A stretch of 64,000 nucleotides of DNA from JAJDFU01 sp964595955. GTDB lineage: Bacteria; Bacteroidota; Bacteroidia; Chitinophagales; Saprospiraceae. Position numbers and translations under genes: made by a program. The first letter of the stretch is position 1; each line of letters opens with the position of its first letter. The notes under the pieces are model-generated. The model searched no databases. It saw nothing but the letters and a program-made list of their open reading frames with translations, and was not told where the DNA came from. Below are positions 16,999-25,352 of the stretch, one piece after another. The DNA lies in NCBI GenBank assembly GCA_964595955.1, contig CAZQSF010000006.1, positions 1 through 64,000 on the forward strand. The letters run 5' to 3'.

Positions 16999-19410
16999 TC
17001 AAAATTTCGCGCGCAGGGCGATGACTGCGTTGCGCCCGGCTGCGGCTATGCCCGAGCTATAGGTTCGATACCGCTGGTCCGTCAGGTTTTCCACCCCCGC
17101 GCTGATGGTAAAGATATCCGTAAGCCGGTAACGCGCTCGAAAGTTGAGGGTGTACCAGGCCGGAGAATAAGGGTTGCCGTTCTCGTCTCGGGCATAGAGG
17201 TAATCCTTGGCCTGCTCGCCCGGGGGGAGTTCGTCGAAGGCTTTGCTGCCGCTGTAGGACGCATTGACCTCCAGGTCCAGCTTTTCGGTCTCGAAGGTAA
17301 GCCGGGTGAGGCCGAACACCGGTGCGGCATGACGGGAAGGGCTGGTGCTGCCGTCGTCCAATTCTTCTTCGCCCACCTGGGCGTTAATGCGGGATGAGAA
17401 CCCAAACCCTCCGGGAAGTTTGAGTTCGATGCCGGCCTGAAGGCCGTATACCCGTCCTGCTGCTGCATTCTGTACCGCCTGCACCTGACTCAACTCCCCG
17501 TCGTAGGGGATGCTGTCGAGCCCGTTGAGGGTGAAATCCCGGCGTACCAGGGCATTGTCGAGCCAGGTGTAATAGGCCGTAAAATCCAGCTTGACGGCCT
17601 GCCCGAACACTTTCGCTGCAGAAATCTCCGCATTGTAGGCATACTCGGCCTGCAAGTCCGGATTGGGTACGACGACCGATCCCGGCTCGGAGTCGAACAC
17701 CTTGCCGATGTCGTCCACGTTGGGCGCGCGGAACCCGGTGGACAGGTTGAGTTTGAACTGCCAGCTCTGCCCCGGGCTGAATACGGCTCCGAGGCTGCCG
17801 GTCAGCGCCCCTTCGTCGTTTGCGGATTCCGCTTCCGGAATCGGAAAGAAATCCTGGTTCCCGCGGTAATCGGCATTCAGAAGGAAGTGGTTGTAGCGGG
17901 CACCTGCCTGCAGCAGCCAGCGCTGCGAGAAGCTGTATGCCCAGGTGAGGTAACCCGCATAGGAAGCCCAGGTCGCCTGCGGATAGCGGGACGGCCCCCG
18001 GGTCGTGCTGCCCGTCAGGATGTTTTCATCGGTACCGCTGGAGTTGACATCGTTGACGACCGCTTCCAGGCCGTAGTAGAAGGTGGATCGCCCGGCGGTG
18101 GCCTTGGTGAAGTCCAGATTGGCCGAATAGGCCAGCACCCGTTCCGAACGGTTCCTGCGCAGGGGGGCGTTGAAGTCCCGGTCGATGCGGCTTTCTTCGA
18201 AACGCTGATGAGCCAACCGGATGCGCATCTGGTCGTAAGCTGCATTGGGTTTGCTGTGAGTGGCACTGAGGTTGTTGAGCATCCAGACCTGTGGGCCGTA
18301 GCTCCACTCGGCACTGCGCGGGGCGCCGTCGCGCAGGCGAATGAGGCGATCGTAGCGCGGAAAGTCCGTCGTGGTGGAGTAGTGGAAGCCATAGTCGAGA
18401 TCCCAGTTTTTCGTCGGCTGAAAACGCACCTTCTGCATGAGGTTGATCTGTCCGTAGCCGGTGGGGGTTTGCACCAGCGGATCGGGATTGGCGGTGGCCA
18501 CATCCATGCTGTCTATGCGCTGAACGTAAAAGGGGCGGAGATATTCCTCCGGTCCGAAGCGGCCCATGCGCAGGTCGCCGAAGCGGACGGTACTGAAGCT
18601 GGTGAGCAGGGCCCACTTTTTCCAGCCCACCTGCACATCGAAATGGCCGGTTCGTTCCTGGTTGGCAGAGGCGTAGCGAAATACGGCATTGCCGTTGATG
18701 AGGGGCTCGCCGGTCAGTGAAAGGCGGGGCCTGAGTGTTTGAAAGCTCATCACCCCGCCTATGGCGTCGCTGCCGTAAATGACCGAACCCGGCCCGAACA
18801 GCACCTCGGTGCTTTCCATGGCAAAGGGGTCCAGCGAGATCACGTTTTGCAGGTTGCCGCTCCGAAAGATGGCCGTATTCATGCGCACCCCATCCACGGC
18901 GTACAACAGGCGGTTGGTGGAAAAGCCCCGGATCATAGGGCTGCCGCCTCCCTGCTGGCTTTTCTGGATGAACACCTGGCCGGATGCTCCCAGTAAGTCG
19001 GCAGCCGTCTGGGGGTTTTGCAGGCTCACTTCTCCGGGGGGTATGGTGGTTATCCGGGCGGGAACACGTCGCTGGGATTGCTCCCAGCGCGTAGCCGAAA
19101 CCACTACCTGATCCAGCGAGGCAAAGGCCCGTTTCATGCTGACCTTGAAATTCTGGACCTCCAACTCCTGATAACTCAGCTGAACGGCTTCGTAGCCGAT
19201 CATCCGCAACTCGATCAACTGGGCGCCCCAGAAAGAGGACAGGTCGGCCTGGCCCTCCGCATTGGTTGTGGTAAAAGCCCCGGTGTCTTTGCTCGAGACG
19301 GTGGCAGCTACCAGGGGCTCTCCGCTTTCGGCATCCACTACCCTGAGAATTTGGCTATACCCCAGAGTGCCAAGCCCCAGGAAAGAGCAGATCAATACCC
19401 ACTTTTTCAT
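16999..19410 (-). CDS. TonB-dependent outer-membrane receptor (heme/siderophore-receptor type)
   Basis: 803 aa from the ATG at 19410, which opens directly into a signal peptide (cleavage near LGYSQ); an upstream in-frame start adds 19 residues without signal character. A carboxypeptidase-like beta domain (about 20-105) precedes the plug, which contains MIRGFSTNRLLYAVDGVRMN and GPGSVIYGSDAIGGVMSF, the pattern of hemoglobin/heme and related receptors, followed by the barrel (ends ALRAKF). It imports a ligand across the outer membrane with TonB energy; iron or heme is a fair guess but no hemophore or Fur-like site was seen. The gene 97 bp upstream encodes a small exported protein with a motif I associate with receptor neighbours. 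Confidence 0.92.
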   Translation of the reverse strand: MKKWVLICSFLGLGTLGYSQILRVVDAESGEPLVAATVSSKDTGAFTTTNAEGQADLSSFWGAQLIELRMIGYEAVQLSYQELEVQNFKVSMKRAFASLDQVVVSATRWEQSQRRVPARITTIPPGEVSLQNPQTAADLLGASGQVFIQKSQQGGGSPMIRGFSTNRLLYAVDGVRMNTAIFRSGNLQNVISLDPFAMESTEVLFGPGSVIYGSDAIGGVMSFQTLRPRLSLTGEPLINGNAVFRYASANQERTGHFDVQVGWKKWALLTSFSTVRFGDLRMGRFGPEEYLRPFYVQRIDSMDVATANPDPLVQTPTGYGQINLMQKVRFQPTKNWDLDYGFHYSTTTDFPRYDRLIRLRDGAPRSAEWSYGPQVWMLNNLSATHSKPNAAYDQMRIRLAHQRFEESRIDRDFNAPLRRNRSERVLAYSANLDFTKATAGRSTFYYGLEAVVNDVNSSGTDENILTGSTTRGPSRYPQATWASYAGYLTWAYSFSQRWLLQAGARYNHFLLNADYRGNQDFFPIPEAESANDEGALTGSLGAVFSPGQSWQFKLNLSTGFRAPNVDDIGKVFDSEPGSVVVPNPDLQAEYAYNAEISAAKVFGQAVKLDFTAYYTWLDNALVRRDFTLNGLDSIPYDGELSQVQAVQNAAAGRVYGLQAGIELKLPGGFGFSSRINAQVGEEELDDGSTSPSRHAAPVFGLTRLTFETEKLDLEVNASYSGSKAFDELPPGEQAKDYLYARDENGNPYSPAWYTLNFRARYRLTDIFTISAGVENLTDQRYRTYSSGIAAAGRNAVIALRAKF

Positions 19411-19507
19411 TGGATTTGAGATTGGGGCCATGGGAAGATCTTTTCCCCACAGCCGGTTTACACGCAATCCCCATGGTTTGCATGTCAGACTAGTCAGGAT
19501 CCGGTGT

Positions 19508-20035
19508 TCAGGCGCGCAGGCAGGCTTCCGGAGGGGGTACGGGAGGAGGCTGGGGGATGGAATGCGGGAGTCCGGGTCCGCCTGCTGGCGGTACCGATCG
19601 ACCGCATTCTATACCAAGAAAAGGGTGTGCGAGGTTCGTTGCCGGGAATAGCGAGTCGGTAAAGTGCTTCCATGGAAGGCCGGCATGCTGCTGGTCGGGC
19701 TGCGCCAGGCCGGCGTGCGACCACCATTCGTAGAGCGCGGTTTCTCTTCCGTCGGGGCGGCAGAGGAGAAAAAGGCTGTCTGTGCTTTCACGCCGTTCTA
19801 CCAGGTCGTACATTGTACCGCGGTAGGCAAATTCGCGATCGTGCTCCCAAGCCAATTCGGCGGCTTCCCGACGGGAGAAGGCCAGCCATACGAGCGCTTC
19901 CGCCGCATATTCTTCAGGCCTTGTCTCAAGGAAGGTTGCCTCCAGCCTGGCTTCCGCCACCAGAAAGAAAGCGTATCGGCCCAGGATGGGCAGCAGCAGT
20001 ACAAGGCTCAGCGCTATGGCGAGTGAGATGCGCAA
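19508..20035 (-). CDS. Small exported protein upstream of a TonB receptor
   Basis: 175 aa. The N-terminus is a hydrophobic signal or anchor (about 1-18). A conserved-looking core reads WEHDREFAYRGTMYDLVERR followed by LFLLCRPDGRETALYEWW (about 63-107). Small Bacteroidota proteins with an E-F-x-Y-x-G-x-M-Y-D-V pattern, encoded beside TonB receptors, are familiar to me but I know no assigned function. The C-terminus is Pro-rich (IPQPPPVPPPE). It lies 97 bp upstream of the receptor gene and 51 bp after the S1P-lyase homologue on the same strand, so it may be co-transcribed with the receptor. Confidence 0.6.
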   Translation of the reverse strand: MRISLAIALSLVLLLPILGRYAFFLVAEARLEATFLETRPEEYAAEALVWLAFSRREAAELAWEHDREFAYRGTMYDLVERRESTDSLFLLCRPDGRETALYEWWSHAGLAQPDQQHAGLPWKHFTDSLFPATNLAHPFLGIECGRSVPPAGGPGLPHSIPQPPPVPPPEACLRA

Positions 20036-20086
20036 TCGGTCGCGTTTCCCGCAAAGGTAGGGAATCCCGGCCTCCGCTGCTCCGGT

Positions 20087-21502
20087 CTACCGGCCGAACA
20101 GGCGTTGCCAGGCCGAAAGCAGCCGGTTGAGCCAACCCATCCAGGCCGGTGTAGGAGGAAGGCTGTGCTCCTCTTCGGCCTCGGCTTTGCCGCCGCCGTA
20201 CATATCGATGAGGAGCTGGAGCACGTTGGTTCTGACCATGCCCCGCATGGGAATGCGAGCCATGAGCCCGTAAAGCGCGGCCTCGCCTTGGGCGCTTGCT
20301 TCCGGATGCTCCATAGCCCACCGAACGGCTTCCTGTACATCCCGGGCATATTGTTCCAGGGCCGGGCGGTTGTGGTGCTGAATCGTCAGGTGGATGCAGT
20401 TGGGAAACTGCTGGCGGTCTACCATCCAGCCCTTTTCCTGCAGCCGGTCGGCCAGCACGAAAATGTCGGGTTGGTTGTTGCGCGTTTTGTAAGCCAGGAC
20501 GTTCATGCAACTTTGGCCTACCAGCTCGATCTGCGGGATGGCCAGTAATTTTTCGCGCATGCTGTCGGTGGCTTCCATGACCTTTCCGGCTACCTCGAGG
20601 TAGCCGTTTCGCCCCAGGGCTTTCATGCCTGCCCAGGCGGCAGCCAGCGGGCCTCCGCTCCGCGTACCCAACAGAGCGGGTACGGCATAAATGCCGCCGG
20701 GGTAATCCGTGTCCACGTAAAACTGATGCTTGAGGTATGCCATACTCCGGTACAGGAGTGCCGAAGCCCCCTTGGCGCCATAGCCCATCTTGTGAATATC
20801 GGCTGAAAGGGAAGTGACGCCCGGCACCCGAAAGTCCCAAGGGGGCATTTCGTGGCCTAGGGCCTCCACCCAGGGTAGCATAAAGCCACCCAGGCAAGCA
20901 TCCACGTGAAAGGGTATGCGATATTTTTCAGCCAGCTGCCCCAGCTCGGGGATGGGGTCGAGCACGCCGTGCGGATACTGGGGAGCAGAGGCGCAGAGCA
21001 GGATGGTGTTGGCGGAGATGGCGCGTTCCATGGCGGCTACGTCGGCTCGTTGGGCGTCGTCTACAGGCACCTTAATGACCCGTATACCCAGGGCATGGGC
21101 CGCTTTGGCCAGTGCGGGATGCTGGGTGGTGGGCAGCACGACCTCCGGGCGGGCAATCCGGCGGGCCCGCTGGCGAGCGCTGAATACGGCCAGGTACAGG
21201 CTTTCTGTACCTCCGGAATTGACGGTGCCAACGACCTTCTCGTCGCCGTGCAACATATCGGCCGTCATTCGGATGATTTCCTCTTCCAGCTTTCGCAGGC
21301 TTTGGAAGGCAAAGGGGTTGAGCCGGTTTTCGGAAAAAAAAAGATTGTGGGCCTCCTTCAGGAATTGATGGTGTTTGCGATCAATGTGGTAAACCAGGCT
21401 CCAGGTCCGGCCGCTGCGCCAGTCGATGTCTTTCTGCTGAAAGGCACGCAATTGGCGGAGCAACTCCTCCTTAGCCATGCCTTCGCGGGGAATTTGGGTC
21501 AT
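20087..21502 (-). CDS. Sphingosine-1-phosphate lyase homologue (PLP-dependent)
   Basis: 471 aa. PLP-dependent group II decarboxylase fold, closest in motif to sphingosine-1-phosphate lyase, which splits phosphorylated sphingoid bases into a fatty aldehyde and ethanolamine phosphate. Visible signatures: NSGGTESLYLAV (about 95-106), PQYPHGVLDPIPEL (174-187), HVDACLGGFMLP with the PLP-pairing Asp201, SADIHKMGYGAKG with Schiff-base Lys238, and FYVDTDYPGGIYAVP (261-275). These match the eukaryotic enzyme block by block. There is no N-terminal membrane helix; the C-terminal ~25 residues (MGWLNRLLSAWQRLFG) form an amphipathic helix that could attach to membrane. Many Bacteroidota make sphingolipids, so the enzyme may degrade own or host lipids. 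Confidence 0.88.
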   Translation of the reverse strand: MTQIPREGMAKEELLRQLRAFQQKDIDWRSGRTWSLVYHIDRKHHQFLKEAHNLFFSENRLNPFAFQSLRKLEEEIIRMTADMLHGDEKVVGTVNSGGTESLYLAVFSARQRARRIARPEVVLPTTQHPALAKAAHALGIRVIKVPVDDAQRADVAAMERAISANTILLCASAPQYPHGVLDPIPELGQLAEKYRIPFHVDACLGGFMLPWVEALGHEMPPWDFRVPGVTSLSADIHKMGYGAKGASALLYRSMAYLKHQFYVDTDYPGGIYAVPALLGTRSGGPLAAAWAGMKALGRNGYLEVAGKVMEATDSMREKLLAIPQIELVGQSCMNVLAYKTRNNQPDIFVLADRLQEKGWMVDRQQFPNCIHLTIQHHNRPALEQYARDVQEAVRWAMEHPEASAQGEAALYGLMARIPMRGMVRTNVLQLLIDMYGGGKAEAEEEHSLPPTPAWMGWLNRLLSAWQRLFGR

Positions 21503-21553
21503 GTGGTTTTTTCAGAAATATGGCGCATTCGGGGGTGCCGGGCAAGGAACGGC

Positions 21554-21895
21554 TCAATCGTTTTTGTCAAACAGACCCAATACACCGTTGGCCAGCCCCA
21601 GCACTATCGCCAGAATGATGGCGTGCAGGAAGTTGGTAACCATGAGCCCGTCCAAGAAGTAATCGACCAGGAGAATCATGGCGCCGTTGATAACCAGGGA
21701 GAAAAGCCCCAGGGTGAGAATCGTGATGGGGAGGGTAAGGATGCTGAGAATGGGTTTGATGAAAAAATTGACGAGGCCCAGAAGGGCAGCTGCGATGATG
21801 GCCGTGGGATAGTCCTCTACGGTCACCCCATACAGATACTGGGCGCTGAAGAAAATGATGGCCCCGTTGACCAGCAAGGTGATAATAAGGCGCAT
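21554..21895 (-). CDS. Small four-helix membrane protein (phage holin superfamily IV / DUF360 type)
   Basis: 113 aa, almost entirely hydrophobic with four membrane segments. The central stretch FFIKPILSILTLPITILTLGLFSLVINGAM matches in pattern the widespread YvlD/PF04020 family (annotated phage holin family), in which LVNxxIKPxLxLLxLPxTxLTLGLF is typical. Despite the name these are chromosomal membrane proteins of unknown function, sometimes linked to envelope stress. There are no phage genes around it. Same strand as the lyase, 51 bp upstream of it. Confidence 0.85.
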   Translation of the reverse strand: MRLIITLLVNGAIIFFSAQYLYGVTVEDYPTAIIAAALLGLVNFFIKPILSILTLPITILTLGLFSLVINGAMILLVDYFLDGLMVTNFLHAIILAIVLGLANGVLGLFDKND

Positions 21896-21934
21896 AGAAC
21901 TGAGGTAGATACAACCTAAATGTACGAAAAAACC

Positions 21935-22885
21935 CTATCGCACAATGAAGCGGCCGCGAGCCATGGGCCGGCCTCGATAAAGCGCCTGCAAGACGTACGT
22001 GCCCGCAGGCCATTCGGTCAGGTCCAGTTCCGGGACTGTGCCCGGGCCGCAGGTCTGCCGGAGGGCGAGGTGCCCGTCGCTGCTCCAAACCCGAAGCTCC
22101 CAGGAATCGATTTCCCTCGGCAGGCCGCTGATAAAGAGGCGTTCGCTCGCCGGTACCGGGTAGAGGTGTAGCTGTCCGGGTTCGGGGGGAGCCTCAGGTA
22201 CCGAGGTAAGGGCTTGATCGATGTATTCGAGCATGAGCGATACCCACAGGCTGTACTGCAAACCGGAAGGGTGAAGCCCGTCTGAAGCCACCAGCTCGGG
22301 CTGGGAAAGCCCGGATCGCGAAATGGGGGTGACGTCGAAATAGGTGATGCCGTAAGTGGCCGTGATGGAGTCGTTGATGTGGTTGTAAAAGTCGATCTCT
22401 CCGCTAATTTGGGTGTTGCCGTTGCCGAACGGGGTGAAGGCGTAGTCGGGGATGGACACCACAAAGATGCTGCTGGTGTCCTGCCCGGCAAAGGCCAGGC
22501 AAGAGTCCAGCAGCTGCCTGAACTGACTGCGGTACACGTTCGGCGGGATGTTCAGGTACTGGTTGTTTACGCCGATCAGCAGAGAAATGAGGTTGTAGGC
22601 TTCCCCGGCCAGGTTTTTGCCGTTGATCGCGTTCAGCAAACTGCCGGTTGTCCAGCCGGTACTGGCGATGATCGCAGTGGTGTCCACTGCGATGCCCCGG
22701 GCTTGAAGGGAGTCAGCCAATTGCACCGGCCATCGGTCCGAGGCAGGGACCCCCTGACCGATGGTATAGGAATCGCCCAGGGCGAGATAGCGAACAGGGG
22801 TTTTCAATTGCAGAGGGTTGGATTGGGCTCGGGCCTGGCTGAAACCCAGCATCAGTATCCAGACTAAGATCGTAAGGTTGCGCAT
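21935..22885 (-). CDS. GDSL/SGNH hydrolase with type IX secretion tail
   Basis: 316 aa. Signal peptide (1-20, ends ARAQ); SGNH esterase domain with nucleophile Ser39 in LALGDSYT, an oxyanion Asn near 107 (IGVNNQY) and catalytic Asp202/His205 in SDGLHPSG. From about 230 a beta-sandwich of the Por-secretion-tail kind follows, with YPVPASERLFISG and a GTYVLQALYRG ending, which directs export by the type IX system. It is expected to be an extracellular or surface lipase/esterase or carbohydrate deacetylase. The substrate is unknown. 39 bp upstream of the holin-like gene on the same strand. Confidence 0.9.
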   Translation of the reverse strand: MRNLTILVWILMLGFSQARAQSNPLQLKTPVRYLALGDSYTIGQGVPASDRWPVQLADSLQARGIAVDTTAIIASTGWTTGSLLNAINGKNLAGEAYNLISLLIGVNNQYLNIPPNVYRSQFRQLLDSCLAFAGQDTSSIFVVSIPDYAFTPFGNGNTQISGEIDFYNHINDSITATYGITYFDVTPISRSGLSQPELVASDGLHPSGLQYSLWVSLMLEYIDQALTSVPEAPPEPGQLHLYPVPASERLFISGLPREIDSWELRVWSSDGHLALRQTCGPGTVPELDLTEWPAGTYVLQALYRGRPMARGRFIVR

Positions 22886-22933
22886 AGGGCTTGCATTCGG
22901 TTAATAACAAAAGCGCCGGGCGGCCTTTGCGGT

Positions 22934-23617
22934 TCAATGGGTTTGCCGAACGCCGTAGGCACGGGCCAGCTTTTGTACATCACCGCCCAACTGGTACCGG
23001 GTGAAAAGCCATACGTTGAGCAGGCTTTGCCGCCAGATACCTCGCCGCTGAAAACGCCGGGCAGCCGTGGTGACTGGCTCCCGGATCTTCACGAACCGCC
23101 CCGTCTTGCGAAGCCGGTTTTGCAGCTCCCAGTCTTCCAGCAAGGGCTGGTCGGGAAAGCCTCCCAGCTTGTGGAAAAGCCGGGCAGATACAAATAGAGC
23201 CTGATCGCCGAAGGTGGTGAAGGACAGATTGAGCTGCGAGCACCAGGCCTGGAATCGAAGTACCGGGTGTGGGCTGTCGAATTGAAGGGCAAAGCTGCCC
23301 CCGGATACGCCGGGCCTGCTCAGGCTTTCCCGAACGAGCTGCAGGCCAAGTCGCGGCAGGCGAGTATCGGCATGCAGAAAAAGCAGAGTTTCCCCCCGGG
23401 CCTGTCCGGCTCCGGCATTGAGCTGCCGGGCCCGTCCCGGTGCCGACTCCAGCAGCCGAACTCCCGGGAGCCGGTCTGCGATCTGCCGGGTGTTGTCATG
23501 GCTGCCGCCGTCGACCACAATGAGTTCCTTGTCGCCGGGAAGGCCAAGCGTCCAGCTCAGGCACGCTCCGATGCGGGCTTCTTCGTTGAGGGTAGGTATG
23601 ACGATGGAGATCATCAT
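22934..23617 (-). CDS. Family 2 glycosyltransferase, TIGR04283 type
   Basis: 227 aa; start at 23617, with a second ATG one codon later. GT-A fold with IPTLNEEARIGACL, the metal-binding region LFLHADTRLP and the distinctive GRARQLNAGAGQA block that marks the TIGR04283 family. That family is often annotated as arsenosugar biosynthesis glycosyltransferase, but the usual companion genes (a TIGR04282 nucleotidyltransferase-like protein and a radical SAM enzyme) are not here, so that role should not be assumed. Length is typical. First gene of the minus-strand run that ends with the acetyltransferase. Confidence 0.85.
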   Translation of the reverse strand: MMISIVIPTLNEEARIGACLSWTLGLPGDKELIVVDGGSHDNTRQIADRLPGVRLLESAPGRARQLNAGAGQARGETLLFLHADTRLPRLGLQLVRESLSRPGVSGGSFALQFDSPHPVLRFQAWCSQLNLSFTTFGDQALFVSARLFHKLGGFPDQPLLEDWELQNRLRKTGRFVKIREPVTTAARRFQRRGIWRQSLLNVWLFTRYQLGGDVQKLARAYGVRQTH

Positions 23618-24001
23618 TCGAGGCTAAGGTTTGAGCGATGGAGAGGCAATGGCAAATCGGGCCGGGAATGAAACCCGGATGCCGTTTGATTCGTTATATG
23701 CGTACATCTAACAATAAGGCTTCATTTTACCCGCGTTCTGGCAAGGCAAAGGCGTTCTTCGAATCCTTGCCGAAAAGCGCCCATTTTTGGAGCCAGCACA
23801 AGGGAATGGAACTTTTCTCCGGACGCCGGCGTTTACTTATTGGTGCATAACGCTGAATAGATTGGTTTTTCTACTATCCATAATGCACTCGGCACTATCT
23901 AACATGCGCCTGTACAAGTCCTGATTCCCCAACAGCTCTGACTTGCATTGCCCTTGCTGCGGTGAAATGATCTTATTTCTCGAACATAAACCTACATGAT
24001 A
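23618..24001. other. Intergenic region between divergent genes (384 bp)
   Basis: No gene is supported. An open frame at 23638-23850 has no recognisable protein character. A 7-bp inverted repeat (GGCAAGG 23740-23746, CCTTGCC 23765-23771) and a GTGCAT/ATGCAC pair (23843-23848, 23883-23888) are visible. The right half is more AT-rich and probably holds the promoter for the small-protein/sigma-factor unit, but no clear -33/-7 pair at proper spacing was found. Confidence 0.5.
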
Positions 24002-24367
24002 ATGTCTAAATCATCTTATTATCAAAAAGCTATTGACTGGGCCAAAAAGCGAGGCCTTTCGAATATTCGCGCCAATTGGGAGAACTTCGATCCTCCTTCG
24101 GCTTTTCGGCGCAAAAAAAGCGACCAACCCATTGTTCCCGACATTACGGGCAGAAAAGCAGGTGGCCACGGCAAGTGGTATGTAGAGATCGCCTTGAAAA
24201 CTGAAAATAAAAAGCGGCTCATTTCCAAGTGGAAGCTGCTGAGTACCCTGGCAGCCATGCGCGGGGGCAAACTTTTTTTACTGGCTCCTCACGGGCACAA
24301 AGCTTTTGCGGAGCGAATTTTGAATACATATGAACTTCCGCACACGCAATTGGTGTATTTAAAGTAA
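24002..24367 (+). CDS. Small conserved-looking protein of unknown function
   Basis: 121 aa from the ATG at 24002 (another ATG two codons upstream). It is basic and has no signal. The order helix (SYYQKAIDWAKKRG), strand, IVPDITGRKAG, strand KWYVEIALKTEN, helix KRLISKWKLLSTLAAM, strand GKLFLLAPHG, helix recalls a minimal PD-(D/E)xK nuclease-like fold: an Asp in VPD and a Glu in YVEI are placed as in that fold, but the E-x-K pair is not canonical. I do not recognise the family. It lies 39 bp upstream of the sigma-factor gene on the same strand, so the two probably share a transcript. Confidence 0.6.
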   Translation: MSKSSYYQKAIDWAKKRGLSNIRANWENFDPPSAFRRKKSDQPIVPDITGRKAGGHGKWYVEIALKTENKKRLISKWKLLSTLAAMRGGKLFLLAPHGHKAFAERILNTYELPHTQLVYLK

Positions 24368-24406
24368 TACATCTGCTGCGAGTGGATGAGAAAACGAAGG
24401 AATTGA

Positions 24407-25267
24407 ATGCGAGCATTAAAAATTACTGAATCGATTACGCGCCGGGACGAGAAGTCCCTGGAGCGCTATTTGGCCGATATCTCCCGCTACGACGTGTTGT
24501 CGCCGGAAGAAGAGGTGGAGTTGTTTCGTCGCATCCGGGAAGGAGACGAGGTGGCCTTCCACAAGATCGTGATGCACAACTTGCGCTTTGTGGTATCGGT
24601 AGCCAAGCAATACCAGAATTTGGGATTGTGGCTGGGCGACCTGATCAATGAAGGCAATATTGGCCTGATCAAGGCAGCTCAGCGCTTTGATGAAACCAAG
24701 GGCTTTAAGTTTATATCCTACGCCGTTTGGTGGATTCGTCAGTCCATTCTGCAGGCAATCAACGACAAGTCCCGCAAGATCCGCCTGCCGCAAAACCTGC
24801 AAGGAACAGGCGCCAAGGTGCGCGCCGGCCTGTTGGAGTTTTTGCAGCGCGAGGAACGCGAGCCCTCTCTGGCCGAATTGGCCGAAGAGACCGGCCTCAA
24901 GCCGGAGCAGGTGAAAAAGTGCCTGCAGGCTCAGCAGTCTATCTCCTCGCTGGATGCTCCGCTTTCCGAAGATGGAGACGGCACCCTGGCTACAGTCTTG
25001 CAGGATGACAGCATGCAAACGCCGGATCACGAGCTGTCTATTCTGGAATCACAGCGCGAAGAAGTGCGCCAGATGCTGGAAACCCTTTCTCCGAGGCAGG
25101 CGACTGTTCTGGCTATGTACTACGGCATCGGACGCAAACACCCCCTGTCGCTTTCCGATATCGGCGAGCACCTGGGTGTGAGTCGCGAGCGAGTGCGGCA
25201 GATTCGCGATCGCGGGCTGCGCCGGCTTCGCTCCCGGTCTCGCGAGATGACGCCTACTTTTTCGTAG
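24407..25267 (+). CDS. RpoD-like sigma-70 factor
   Basis: 286 aa, short for a primary sigma factor but normal for Bacteroidota RpoD, which lacks region 1.1. Region 1.2 (SLERYLADISRYDVLSPEEE), region 2 (NLRFVVSVAKQY, GLIKAAQRFDETKGFKF, SYAVWWIRQ), region 3 and region 4 (LSLSDIGEHLGVSRERVRQI) are all present. The start of region 3 reads NDKSRKIRLPQNLQGTGAKV where the phylum's housekeeping sigma normally has an AEQSRIVRLPLNKVGSLNK-like sequence, so this may be an RpoD paralogue rather than the main sigma. A strong terminator follows directly. Confidence 0.9.
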   Translation: MRALKITESITRRDEKSLERYLADISRYDVLSPEEEVELFRRIREGDEVAFHKIVMHNLRFVVSVAKQYQNLGLWLGDLINEGNIGLIKAAQRFDETKGFKFISYAVWWIRQSILQAINDKSRKIRLPQNLQGTGAKVRAGLLEFLQREEREPSLAELAEETGLKPEQVKKCLQAQQSISSLDAPLSEDGDGTLATVLQDDSMQTPDHELSILESQREEVRQMLETLSPRQATVLAMYYGIGRKHPLSLSDIGEHLGVSRERVRQIRDRGLRRLRSRSREMTPTFS

Positions 25268-25286
25268 CAGCAATCGATAAGAATCA

Positions 25287-25318
25287 GGCCAGACGAGTTC
25301 GCTTGTCTGGCCTTTTTT
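25287..25318 (+). terminator. Rho-independent terminator after the sigma factor gene
   Basis: GGCCAGAC (25287-25294) pairs perfectly with GTCTGGCC (25305-25312), 10-nt loop, followed by six T. It begins 19 bp after the sigma-factor stop. Confidence 0.92.
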
Positions 25319-25352
25319 GCATCTTAAGGGCGACCCAAGTCCGGCATCGCCT

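Noticed and set aside
23638..23850. 70-aa open frame in the 384-bp gap
   Set aside because: No recognisable motif, basic and irregular composition, no credible context.
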